NCBI GenBank assembly: GCA_947626415.1
Contig: CANQSA010000008.1
Span: 32,612 to 96,611 of the forward strand
DNA length: 64,000 bases
Direction of reading: 5' to 3'
Origin: an uncultured Lachnospiraceae bacterium
GTDB taxonomy: Bacteria > Bacillota > Clostridia > Lachnospirales > Lachnospiraceae
In this document: positions 27,261-35,201 of the stretch, piece by piece
How positions within the stretch are numbered: position 1 is the first letter of the stretch
Layout: every line of letters begins with the position of its first letter
The notes under the pieces: model-generated
Database searches by the model: none
Told to the model about the DNA's origin: nothing
Seen by the model: the letters and a program-made list of their open reading frames with translations, nothing else
Position numbers and translations under genes: made by a program

Positions 27261-28664
27261 TCATTTTTTCATTTCCGCCCGATGTACGGTCAGATCCCCT
27301 TTCGCGATATCCGCTTTATTCAGCCAGCCGTACAGCTTATCATCCTCGGTAAACAGCACCATTTGATGTTTCGCGGAAATCGGCATTAACAGATGCGCTC
27401 CGAAGTCAAGCTCTCCGATCTTCTTGAAATTGGAATCCAGCACGATAAAGTCTGTTACAAATTCATCCTGTCCCTTATTAAACTGCGCATACCAGCAAGT
27501 GCCGTCAAAATAACACCCAAGGGCTTCGCTCTCTGCCAGAGCGCCATAATCCATTACAATCTCTTCTGTTCCATCCTCCAGGCGGTGCAGCCGGAGTTTC
27601 CCGTCTAAAGATCCGTCCTCTGTTATATGGCTATAATAGATCCCTTCTTCTGCTGCATAGTAAAAATAATCCGGGCTTTCCGCCAGCGGAATCCGCTCTA
27701 CCCTTTTATTGACCGTATCAATCCTGCGCAGCGCCGTGCTCCGAACTCCATCCGGGTTACGCAAGTACTCTATAAAATACACATAGCTTCCATACGGCTT
27801 CATCACGATATCCTGATCATAGACGCTTCCCTCTGAACTCTGGTTTTTAGGCAGTACATAAATACATTCTGCGTCTGCCTCGGTCCCGCCCAACGGCACC
27901 CGGAAAATACAGTTCTTCCCGTTTCGGTAATAATCCTCTCGTTCCGGTTCTTCTCCCATTGAATGTTCATAATATACATATCCTCGATGGATCGTAAAGC
28001 TGAATCGAAAGCCTGATATATTATTATGTGCGTTTTTTCGTTCAATAATTTTCAGACTTTGTACCTTTTCCCTGCTGTTTTTGCCCGGATCAATCGCGTA
28101 CAGATCTGCATAGGTAACCGACGAAAATGTCACTTCGTCTTCTGTTTCTTCAAAATAGTCACTGTTATCCCGTTCGATCATAACGGTGTAGATTTTTCCG
28201 TTATAGTACTCCATTCCAAACACTTGTTCCGCCAGATATGCGTCACAGTCCTCATCCATGTGATAACATTCCGGTCTGCTGCACATAATCCTGAACCCAT
28301 GACTTTTCGCATCATAACAGGCTAAAAACGGGAGCAATTCCTGTGTTCTGTAAATGGGCTGATAGATATTCCCGTCTTCTCCTTCACAGTACATCAGTTC
28401 TGAGGTTCTCCAGTCCCCGTCCGTTTTCGGATTATACTCGATCTTCTCCGATTTCAGTTTTGTTTCCTCCGAGACCTCCCAGGCTGCAGGCGGGGCAGTC
28501 ATCTGTTTCGTCTCTCCGGTAACCAGAGAATCCCTGCTGTTCCATGTCGTAGTCTCTTTTCCGTCCTGACCGGTTTCTTGATTATGATTCTCTACATCAC
28601 CACATGCGGTAAAAATAAACATGGTAAACATACATAAGATGGCGCATATCAACTTTTTATTCAT
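27261..28664 (-). CDS. Paralogous lipoprotein L2
   Basis: 467 residues. Its signal peptide and lipobox are nearly the same as in L1 (both begin Met-Asn-Lys-Lys-Leu-Ile-Cys), while its end (Glu-Met-Lys-Lys) matches L3 rather than L1, L4 and L5. The Cys-x4-Cys-x-His-x4-Cys motif is present. The stop codon lies within an 8-bp AT-rich repeat (27248-27273), just before the S1 promoter, which marks the border of the duplicated unit. It follows S2 by 64 bp. Function unknown. Confidence 0.83.
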   Translation of the reverse strand: MNKKLICAILCMFTMFIFTACGDVENHNQETGQDGKETTTWNSRDSLVTGETKQMTAPPAAWEVSEETKLKSEKIEYNPKTDGDWRTSELMYCEGEDGNIYQPIYRTQELLPFLACYDAKSHGFRIMCSRPECYHMDEDCDAYLAEQVFGMEYYNGKIYTVMIERDNSDYFEETEDEVTFSSVTYADLYAIDPGKNSREKVQSLKIIERKNAHNNISGFRFSFTIHRGYVYYEHSMGEEPEREDYYRNGKNCIFRVPLGGTEADAECIYVLPKNQSSEGSVYDQDIVMKPYGSYVYFIEYLRNPDGVRSTALRRIDTVNKRVERIPLAESPDYFYYAAEEGIYYSHITEDGSLDGKLRLHRLEDGTEEIVMDYGALAESEALGCYFDGTCWYAQFNKGQDEFVTDFIVLDSNFKKIGELDFGAHLLMPISAKHQMVLFTEDDKLYGWLNKADIAKGDLTVHRAEMKK

Positions 28665-28728
28665 CTCTTCCTCCTTTTTCCTTTTACACTGACTTCATAA
28701 AGCAGGGCAGACACACGCATGTTTATTT

Positions 28729-29184
28729 TTAATATACTATTTGCGCTACTGCGCCGGTTGTAGTACATGTATCACTGCTTAAACCCACATAAGTAATTAC
28801 GTTGCAGCTGACCATAGATCCCGAAGCCCATTCATATGTATAACTTTCTTTTTCTTCTGACCATGATTTTGAAGGAGATTTAGCATCTATCGTATCGCTT
28901 ACCTTCCCAATATTATTCCTATAGCGATATAAAACAAATTTAATCTTGACATTTCTAAAAACATCCTGACCCGTTGGTGGTATTGTCTCCTCCTTTCCTC
29001 CTGTTCCATTCATAACGCTTTCCTCAGTTGAAGTGGTTACTGTAGCCTTTGCAAAAGCCTGAACCCCCAATGCATACCCTCTCCCGCTCGCTGTTCTGGT
29101 TGCAGCGAACGCCGACATTGCATTTCCAGCCACCATAACGACTGTCAGTACAAGTGCAGTCATAATCTTTCTTTTTTTGATCAT
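28729..29184 (-). CDS. Small secreted protein S2
   Basis: 151 residues. The signal peptide and the first residues of the mature protein match S1, as does the C-terminal block with two Cys. The middle differs completely and includes a Gly-Gly-Lys-Glu-Glu-Thr stretch and a Lys/Tyr-rich strand. Upstream, about 150 bp including promoter and leader are almost identical to those of S1, so the duplication is recent while the middle has diverged. AGGAG precedes the ATG. Confidence 0.82.
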   Translation of the reverse strand: MIKKRKIMTALVLTVVMVAGNAMSAFAATRTASGRGYALGVQAFAKATVTTSTEESVMNGTGGKEETIPPTGQDVFRNVKIKFVLYRYRNNIGKVSDTIDAKSPSKSWSEEKESYTYEWASGSMVSCNVITYVGLSSDTCTTTGAVAQIVY

Positions 29185-29261
29185 ATTGACCTTCTCCTTT
29201 CATATTTGTATTTTTTCTTTTTGTTCTTTGTTACCGCTTTGCATCTGCCCTGTTATTCTTA

Positions 29262-29289
29262 ATTATACCAGAAAACACTTAAATTTCAA
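29262..29289 (-). promoter_or_regulatory. Promoter of S2-L2
   Basis: TTGAAA and extended TATAAT with a 16-base spacer, a near-exact copy of the promoter at 27192-27219. Confidence 0.68.
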
Positions 29290-29322
29290 CTTTAAATTTA
29301 GTATTTACAGATATAGATTTTT

Positions 29323-30696
29323 TCATTTTTTCATTTCCGCCCTGTGTACGGTCAGATCCCCTTTTGCAATGTCCGCTTTATCCAGCCAGCCGTACAGCTT
29401 ATCATCCTCGGTAAACAGCACCATTTGATGTTTTGCGGAAATTGGCATCAACAGATGCACCCCGAAATCCAATTCCCCGATCTTCTTGAAATCAGAATCC
29501 AGCACAATAATATCTGTTACAAACTTTTCCTGTCCCTTATCAAAGAAGGCATACCAGCAAACAGAGTCATATAAAAAGCCCAGTGGAGCATAGTCTGACA
29601 GGGTAGCCTGATCTGCCACGATTTCCTCCGTTCCGTCCTCCAGGTGATGTAAGCGGAGCTTTCCGTCCATTTCCGCGTTGTTGTAATAAATTCCCTCCTC
29701 TGTCACATAAAAATCTATGGCGGATGCTTTTTCCAGACGGATCTTCTCTACCCGTTTGTTTACCGTATCGATCCTGCCGAGCGAGTATCCCACGGTGTTG
29801 GATTTTTCTTCAGCAAAATACACATAAGAGCCATACGGTATCATAGAAATTTCCTGATCCAACAGATACTCTTCATACCGCATTTCCGGCAATACATAGA
29901 TACACTCCGCATCCGCTTCACTGCCTCCCAGCGGTACCCGGAAGATACAGTTTTTTCCGTTCCGATAGTAATCCTCCCGCTCTAACGGATGCCCCAGATT
30001 ATGCGTATAGTAGACATAGCCCCGGTGGATCACAAATGCAATGTTAATATGAGAAACATTATAAATATCCTTCGTTTTCTCAACCGCCTTCAAGATCTGG
30101 ATTCGTTTCCTTCCCGTTCCGTCAGGATTGATCGCGTACAGACTGGCATAGGTAGTAGAGGAAAAGCCTCCTTCTGATTCATCCTCATAACGGTTGTCAC
30201 GTTCAATCAGGACTGTGTAAATCTTCCCGTTGTAGTATTCCAGTCCAAACACTTCTTCCGCCAGAAAAGCATCGCAATCCTCATTGACATGGTAACATTC
30301 CGGTCTGTTACACAGAATCCTAAACCCATGACTTTTCGCGTCATAACAGGCTAAAAACGGCAACGCTTTCGGTGTTCTATAAAGAACCTGATAAATATTC
30401 CCGTTTTCCGCTTCACATCTCGTATCACCCGCCGTTCTCCAGTCCCCGTCCGTTTTCGGATCATATTCGATCTTCTCCGACTTTAGTTTCGTTGCCTCCG
30501 AAATCTTCCATGCAGCAGGCGGTTCGGTCAGTTGTTTGTTGTCTCCGGTAATCAGAGAATCCCCGTTATTCCAGGTTGTAGTTTCTGTTCCGTTCTGACC
30601 GGCTTTCTGGTTTTCGGTATCCGTATCGCTGCACGCCGCAGCCCCCATGCAGCAAAACAGCAGACACAGTACCAACCACATTTTTTGTTTCCTCAT
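29323..30696 (-). CDS. Paralogous lipoprotein L3
   Basis: 457 residues. The signal peptide (Met-Arg-Lys-Gln-Lys-Met-Trp) and lipobox (Ala-Ala-Ala-Cys) are shared with L4. From about residue 160 to 400 it is almost identical to L5, while the first 150 residues are not, which points to gene conversion. The Cys-x4-Cys-x-His-x4-Cys motif is kept. ATG at 30696 is chosen because AAGGGG lies 8 bases upstream and it begins the signal peptide. It lies 23 bp after L4. Confidence 0.83.
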   Translation of the reverse strand: MRKQKMWLVLCLLFCCMGAAACSDTDTENQKAGQNGTETTTWNNGDSLITGDNKQLTEPPAAWKISEATKLKSEKIEYDPKTDGDWRTAGDTRCEAENGNIYQVLYRTPKALPFLACYDAKSHGFRILCNRPECYHVNEDCDAFLAEEVFGLEYYNGKIYTVLIERDNRYEDESEGGFSSTTYASLYAINPDGTGRKRIQILKAVEKTKDIYNVSHINIAFVIHRGYVYYTHNLGHPLEREDYYRNGKNCIFRVPLGGSEADAECIYVLPEMRYEEYLLDQEISMIPYGSYVYFAEEKSNTVGYSLGRIDTVNKRVEKIRLEKASAIDFYVTEEGIYYNNAEMDGKLRLHHLEDGTEEIVADQATLSDYAPLGFLYDSVCWYAFFDKGQEKFVTDIIVLDSDFKKIGELDFGVHLLMPISAKHQMVLFTEDDKLYGWLDKADIAKGDLTVHRAEMKK

Positions 30697-30719
30697 CGCA
30701 ATTCCCCTTTCTCTCACGC

Positions 30720-32129
30720 CTATTCTGTCTGTTCCGCCCGGTGCACGGTCAGATCCCCTTTCGCGATGTCCGCTTTATCCAGCCAGCCGTACAGCTTATT
30801 ATCCTCGGTAAATAACGCCAGATTATATTTGGCATCCAGAAACATATACAGGTGCACTCCAAAATCAAGTTCTCCAATCTTCTTATAGTCAGAGTCCAGC
30901 ACCACAATATCCGTTACAAACTCTTCCTGCCCCTTATCAAAAAAAGCATACCAGCACATGCCGTCATAATTAAATCCCAGTGGTCTATATTTCGATAAAT
31001 CTGTCTGATTCACTATAATTTCTTCAGTTCCGTCTTCCAGATGATGTAATCGGAGTTTTCCATCTAACTTTGAACTGTAATAATAAATTCCTTCCTCTGT
31101 CACATAAAACTCCAACTCAAGTGGTTTTTCTAATTGAATTTTTTCCACCTGTTTATTGATGATATCTATCCTGTTCAATGCATATATCAATGCTCCTTCC
31201 TGATTTTCCGGGTTAATTTTTTCCTCCAGGAAGTATATATAATTTCCATACGGCCTTATAAAGGTATCCTCCTGATTAAATATCTCATGCAATCCATTTA
31301 TATGCTGCAGTTTTGGCATTACATAGATACATTCTGCCTCTGCTTCACTGCCGCCTAATGGTACCCGGAAAATGCAGTTTTTTCCGTTTTTGTAATAGTC
31401 CTCCATTTCTGTTGCCTCACCAAGATTATGTCTGTAATACACATACCCTTTGTGAATGGTAAAATTGATATTTATACCGGTTATATTACAATCTGCATTT
31501 TTCCGTTCAATTACTTTAAGACTCTGTACTTTTACCCGCCCTGTTCCATTCGGATCGATCGCATACAGGTTGGCATAAGTAGTCGAAGAAAAAACCGATT
31601 TCCCCTCTATCTCCTGCCAGTCTCTGTCATTCCGCTCAATCAGGATCGTATAAAGCTTCCCATTGTAATATTCCATTCCAAATGCCTCCTCTGCCAAAAA
31701 GGCATCGCAGTCCTCATTAGTATGATAGCATTCCGGTCTGTTGCATACTTTCCGATATCCATGGCTTTTCGCATCGTAACAGTACAGATATTTCCCGTTT
31801 CCCAGACTATCGGCTTCAATCTGATATAGATTTCCATCTTCCGTTTCACAACACCACTCGCTTGCCATTCGCCAGTTTCCATCCGTTTTCGGATCATACT
31901 CGATCTTCTCCGACTTTAGTTTCGTTTCCTCTGAAATCTTCCAGGCGGCAGGCGGTTCGGTCAGCTGCTTGTTGTCTCCGGTAACCAGAGAATCTCCGCT
32001 GTTCCAGGTCGTAGTCCCCGTCCCGTCCTGACCGGCTTTCTGGTTTTCGGTATCTGTATCGCTGCACGCCGCAGCCCCCATGCAGCAAAACAGCAGACAC
32101 AGTACCAACCACATTTTTTGTTTCCTCAT
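30720..32129 (-). CDS. Paralogous lipoprotein L4
   Basis: 469 residues. Same signal peptide and lipobox as L3, same Cys-x4-Cys-x-His-x4-Cys motif, and the Glu-Gln-Thr-Glu end of L1 and L5. The middle third is its own. AGAGGAGG precedes the ATG. It is the first lipoprotein after agrD, about 100 bp downstream; that gap could hold a promoter (a TACAAT box is visible), or the gene may be read from the agrBD transcript. Function unknown. Confidence 0.83.
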   Translation of the reverse strand: MRKQKMWLVLCLLFCCMGAAACSDTDTENQKAGQDGTGTTTWNSGDSLVTGDNKQLTEPPAAWKISEETKLKSEKIEYDPKTDGNWRMASEWCCETEDGNLYQIEADSLGNGKYLYCYDAKSHGYRKVCNRPECYHTNEDCDAFLAEEAFGMEYYNGKLYTILIERNDRDWQEIEGKSVFSSTTYANLYAIDPNGTGRVKVQSLKVIERKNADCNITGININFTIHKGYVYYRHNLGEATEMEDYYKNGKNCIFRVPLGGSEAEAECIYVMPKLQHINGLHEIFNQEDTFIRPYGNYIYFLEEKINPENQEGALIYALNRIDIINKQVEKIQLEKPLELEFYVTEEGIYYYSSKLDGKLRLHHLEDGTEEIIVNQTDLSKYRPLGFNYDGMCWYAFFDKGQEEFVTDIVVLDSDYKKIGELDFGVHLYMFLDAKYNLALFTEDNKLYGWLDKADIAKGDLTVHRAEQTE

Positions 32130-32229
32130 CGCAATCCTCCTCTTTTAATTTTATTGTATTCCCTGTATATGACTATTCAGTGGCGGAGTTGTTCGGAAAC
32201 TGTAAAAACTGCAAGTAAGTTTTAAAAAT

Positions 32230-32412
32230 TTATATGGTAAACGAATTTTTATTCACCCACCCGGAAATTTCATTCTTTTCCGATTGTTCGCCCCTCCTGC
32301 ATGCTTTCGGCTGGTACAGAATAATCGGACATATTTCTTCATTCATCCGGTCTCCGACTGCCCCCAGTCCGTTTCTGATTGTCTGTCCCAATACATTTTT
32401 CAGTTTCATCAT
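32230..32412 (-). CDS. agrD: AgrD-like autoinducer precursor peptide
   Basis: 60 residues. An N-terminal amphipathic helix (about 1-22) is followed by a single core Cys at 28 with Pro-Ile-Ile-Leu after it and then Tyr-Gln-Pro-Lys. This lines up with Listeria AgrD, in which Cys-Phe-Met-Phe-Val is followed by Tyr-Glu-Pro-Lys. The likely ring is Cys-Pro-Ile-Ile-Leu closed as a thiolactone. The tail is charged, as AgrB needs, but longer than usual. GGAGG stands 7 bases before the first ATG. It follows agrB by 22 bp. Confidence 0.78.
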   Translation of the reverse strand: MMKLKNVLGQTIRNGLGAVGDRMNEEICPIILYQPKACRRGEQSEKNEISGWVNKNSFTI

Positions 32413-32434
32413 CGTAATACCTCCAAATACATTT

Positions 32435-33016
32435 TCATTTATTTTTAGTGTTTTTTCTATTTTCTATATGACCTGCCAGCAATAATATTGCGCACAGTCC
32501 ATCCGCACAAAATCCCAGTGTCGCCCATTGCTCCATATGCAGCAGCTTTAACACAGCCGTCATGATACATAATAAAATACTGCACAGCCTTGCCTTGGAT
32601 TTTGCTCTCATTTTTTCTGCACGATTGCAGCTATGTCTTGGATTTTCACAAGGTGCCATCGTCCAGATACAAACTGAGCAAGCAGTAAAACCGCATAGCA
32701 AAAGTAAATATGAAATATGGACGATACCGGATAACAGCAAGATACTTTCAAGCAACACACTGGAAACCACATAACAGGAATACCATGTTTTCATATGGAT
32801 CCCACCGCAGGATGTACGCAGCGGATAAAATACTGTCAGAAAAAATATACATTCCGGTACTTTCCCACTCAGTATAGCTGCCAAAAACAGCGTTCCCAGA
32901 TTCAATGCATATATCAGAAGACTTTCAATGGCAAACCGGTAAAAATCTCTATCCGTCTGTATGACGATCCCCTTTTGTACTAACCCGTCCGCTAATCTCC
33001 CTGCCAGTCTCTCCAT
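32435..33016 (-). CDS. agrB: AgrB-like peptide-processing membrane protease
   Basis: 193 residues, several membrane helices. The catalytic pair is visible: His in Gly-Gly-Ile-His near 93 and Cys seven residues later, the same spacing as His77 and Cys84 of Staphylococcus aureus AgrB. An Arg before Gly-Gly fits the family. It cleaves the AgrD tail and forms the thiolactone. The gene lies between L5 (26 bp upstream) and agrD, so signal production is transcribed with the lipoproteins. Confidence 0.9.
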   Translation of the reverse strand: MERLAGRLADGLVQKGIVIQTDRDFYRFAIESLLIYALNLGTLFLAAILSGKVPECIFFLTVFYPLRTSCGGIHMKTWYSCYVVSSVLLESILLLSGIVHISYLLLLCGFTACSVCIWTMAPCENPRHSCNRAEKMRAKSKARLCSILLCIMTAVLKLLHMEQWATLGFCADGLCAILLLAGHIENRKNTKNK

Positions 33017-33042
33017 ATCTTATCATCCCTTTTCTCTCATGC

Positions 33043-34425
33043 CTATTCTGTCTGTTCCGCCCGGTGTACGGTCAGATCCCCTTTCGCGATATCCGCTTTA
33101 TCCAGCCAGCCGTACAGCTTATCATCGTCATCAAATAGTACCAGATTGTATTCGGCATCCACAAACATTAACAGGTGCACTCCAAAATCAAGTTTTCCGA
33201 TCTTCTTGAACTCAGAATCCAGCACGATAATATCTGTTACAAACTTTTCCTGCTCTTTATCAAAAAAGGCATACCAGCAGACAGAGTCATATAAAAAGCC
33301 CAGTGGAGCATAGTCTGACAGAGTTGCCTGATCTGCTACGATTTCCTCCGTTCCGTCCCCCAGGTGATGTAAGCGGAGCTTTCCGTCCATTTCCGCGTTG
33401 TTGTAATAAATTCCCTCCTCTGTCACATAAAAATCTATGGCGGATGCTTTTTCCAGACGGATCTTCTCTACCCGTTTGTTTACCGTATCGATCCTGCCGA
33501 GCGAGTATCCCACGGTGTTGGATTTTTCTTCAGCAAAATACACATAAGAGCCATACGGTATCATAGAAATTTCCTGATCAAACAGATACTCTTCATAGCG
33601 CATTTCCGGCAATACATAGATACACTCTGCATCCGCTTCACTGCCTCCCAGCGGTACCCGGAAGATACAGTTTTTTCCGTTCCGATAGTAATCCTCCCGT
33701 TCTAACGGATGCCCCAGATTATGCGTATAGTAGACATAGCCCCGGTGGATTACAAATGCAATACTAATTTGAGAAACATTATAAATATCCTTCTTTTTCT
33801 CAACCGCCTTCAAGATCTGGATTCGTTTCTTTCCCGTTCCGTCAGGATTGATCGCGTACAGACTGGCGTAAGTAGTAGAAGAAAATCCCTCTTCCGATCC
33901 ATCCTTATAACGGTTATCACGTTCAATCAAAACTGTATAAATCTTCCCGTTGTAGTATTCCAGACCGAACGCCTCCTCTGCCAGAAACGCATCACAGTCT
34001 TCATTGATATGGTAACATTCCGGTCTGTTGCACATGATCCGATAAGCATGGCTTTTCACATTATAGCAATATAAATATCGTCCATATAGTCCATCTTGTC
34101 CATTTGCGTTTTTCCCTCCGTTACCAATCTGATAAATATTCCCATTTTCTGTTTCACACCCCTGTGCGCCTGCCATTCTCCAATTTCCATCCGTTTTCGG
34201 ATCATATTCGATCTTCTCCGATTTCAGTTTTGTTGCCTCTGAAACCTCCCATGCAGCAGGCGGTTCGGTCAGTTGTTTCGTCTCTCCGGTAATCAGGGAA
34301 TCTTCGTTATTCCATGTTGTACTCGTTTCTGTTACTTTGCTCCTGTTATTTGCATCGCTACATGCCGGAATGAAAAAAAGGCAAAATGCAAATACTAATA
34401 TAATGTACACCTTTTTTTTATTCAT
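33043..34425 (-). CDS. Paralogous lipoprotein L5
   Basis: 460 residues. The signal peptide differs from the other four but ends in a lipobox (Ile-Pro-Ala-Cys). The first 140 residues are its own; from about 160 to 400 it is nearly identical to L3. The Cys-x4-Cys-x-His-x4-Cys motif is kept, as is the Glu-Gln-Thr-Glu end. It follows S3 by 68 bp and precedes agrB by 26 bp, so it links a secreted gene and the signal genes in one transcript. Confidence 0.84.
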   Translation of the reverse strand: MNKKKVYIILVFAFCLFFIPACSDANNRSKVTETSTTWNNEDSLITGETKQLTEPPAAWEVSEATKLKSEKIEYDPKTDGNWRMAGAQGCETENGNIYQIGNGGKNANGQDGLYGRYLYCYNVKSHAYRIMCNRPECYHINEDCDAFLAEEAFGLEYYNGKIYTVLIERDNRYKDGSEEGFSSTTYASLYAINPDGTGKKRIQILKAVEKKKDIYNVSQISIAFVIHRGYVYYTHNLGHPLEREDYYRNGKNCIFRVPLGGSEADAECIYVLPEMRYEEYLFDQEISMIPYGSYVYFAEEKSNTVGYSLGRIDTVNKRVEKIRLEKASAIDFYVTEEGIYYNNAEMDGKLRLHHLGDGTEEIVADQATLSDYAPLGFLYDSVCWYAFFDKEQEKFVTDIIVLDSEFKKIGKLDFGVHLLMFVDAEYNLVLFDDDDKLYGWLDKADIAKGDLTVHRAEQTE

Positions 34426-34493
34426 ATGGCCTCCATTTTATATTTACTTTTTTATAAAAACAGGACAAATGCAGATAGTTTAAGCACTATTAT

Positions 34494-34952
34494 TTAATAT
34501 ACAATCTGAGCAACCGCACCTGTCGTATTACAAGCATTCTTGCTTAATCCCACATAAGTAATTACACTGCAGTTAATTACTGATCCTCCGTTAAGAGTCT
34601 GTGTATAAGTTTCTGTCTCTGTATCTTTTCCTTCAGATCCTATTTGTTGTACATTGTCTACCGTACCGCTTTTCTTTTTGGTATGCATAGAATTGATATA
34701 ACAGGAATACGTAATTTTAACATTTCCATATACATTTCTTACATTACCACCCGGCTCCACTACGCTACCTTCTCCTATCATTGTCGCTACGGCTGTATTG
34801 GTTATTATTGTAGCTTGCGCAAACTCATCAGCCTGTAAAACATGCCCTCTCCCACTCGCTGTTCTGGTTTCAGCGAATGCCGACATTGCATTTCCTGCCA
34901 CCATAACGACTGCCAGTACCAGTGCAGTCATAATCTTTCTTTTCTTTACCAT
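34494..34952 (-). CDS. Small secreted protein S3
   Basis: 152 residues, the most distant of the three. The signal peptide ends at Ser-Ala-Phe-Ala, and the mature protein starts Glu-Thr-Arg-Thr-Ala-Ser-Gly-Arg-Gly. The C-terminal block with two Cys and Ala-Gln-Ile-Val-Tyr is conserved. The middle differs from S1 and S2. ATG at 34952 is chosen since AAAAGGAG lies upstream; the GTG three codons earlier overlaps that site. Its promoter has the LytTR-type repeat, so S3 is the best candidate for direct control by the AgrA-like regulator. Confidence 0.8.
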   Translation of the reverse strand: MVKKRKIMTALVLAVVMVAGNAMSAFAETRTASGRGHVLQADEFAQATIITNTAVATMIGEGSVVEPGGNVRNVYGNVKITYSCYINSMHTKKKSGTVDNVQQIGSEGKDTETETYTQTLNGGSVINCSVITYVGLSKNACNTTGAVAQIVY

Positions 34953-35033
34953 AAAACCCACTCCTTTTCATGTTTGTGCTTTACTCTTCTCTTCCTTGCT
35001 GCAGCCTTGCATCTGCCCTATTTTCTTTATCCT

Positions 35034-35093
35034 ACTATACAGAGATCATAAAATGTGCCACTTGTTGAAATTGATTAAAAAAATGTTGAAATT
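35034..35093 (-). promoter_or_regulatory. LytTR-type direct repeats upstream of a promoter without a -35 box
   Basis: The 10-base sequence tgttgaaatt occurs at 35063-35072 and again at 35084-35093, exactly 21 bp apart (two helical turns). A -10 box (TATAGT on the minus strand) lies at 35034-35039; the -35 place (35057-35062) reads AGTGGC, which is no consensus. The repeats touch that place, the arrangement of AgrA/LytTR-activated promoters. The regulator encoded at 36575-37309 is the likely binder. Confidence 0.72.
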
Positions 35094-35101
35094 AACGCAA
35101 A

Positions 35102-35173
35102 AAGAGCATAGATTTCATATTCTGAACCGGCGAATCCCTCTGAGCCGGAAAGGAGTATGAAATCCATGCTCTT
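35102..35173 (-). terminator. Large hairpin terminator after the agrC-like gene
   Basis: Arms of 21 bases (35102-35122 and 35153-35173) pair with one wobble and one mismatch in the minus-strand RNA. Inside is a second stem, CCGGC/GCCGG. The outer stem ends in CTCTTTTT. It separates the agrA-agrC transcript from the S3 promoter. Confidence 0.75.
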
Positions 35174-35201
35174 CTTTATGTAAAGTTATTCCAAGTATCT
35201 T

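Noticed and set aside
27100..29340. CRISPR array from repeated sequence
   Set aside because: The repeats are gene-length paralogues and copied promoters, not short regularly spaced units.
21993..34952. Lactococcin-972-type bacteriocin system
   Set aside because: Secreted beta-rich proteins with an ABC pair fit loosely, but S proteins are longer, lipoproteins are not part of such loci, and no motif match could be shown.
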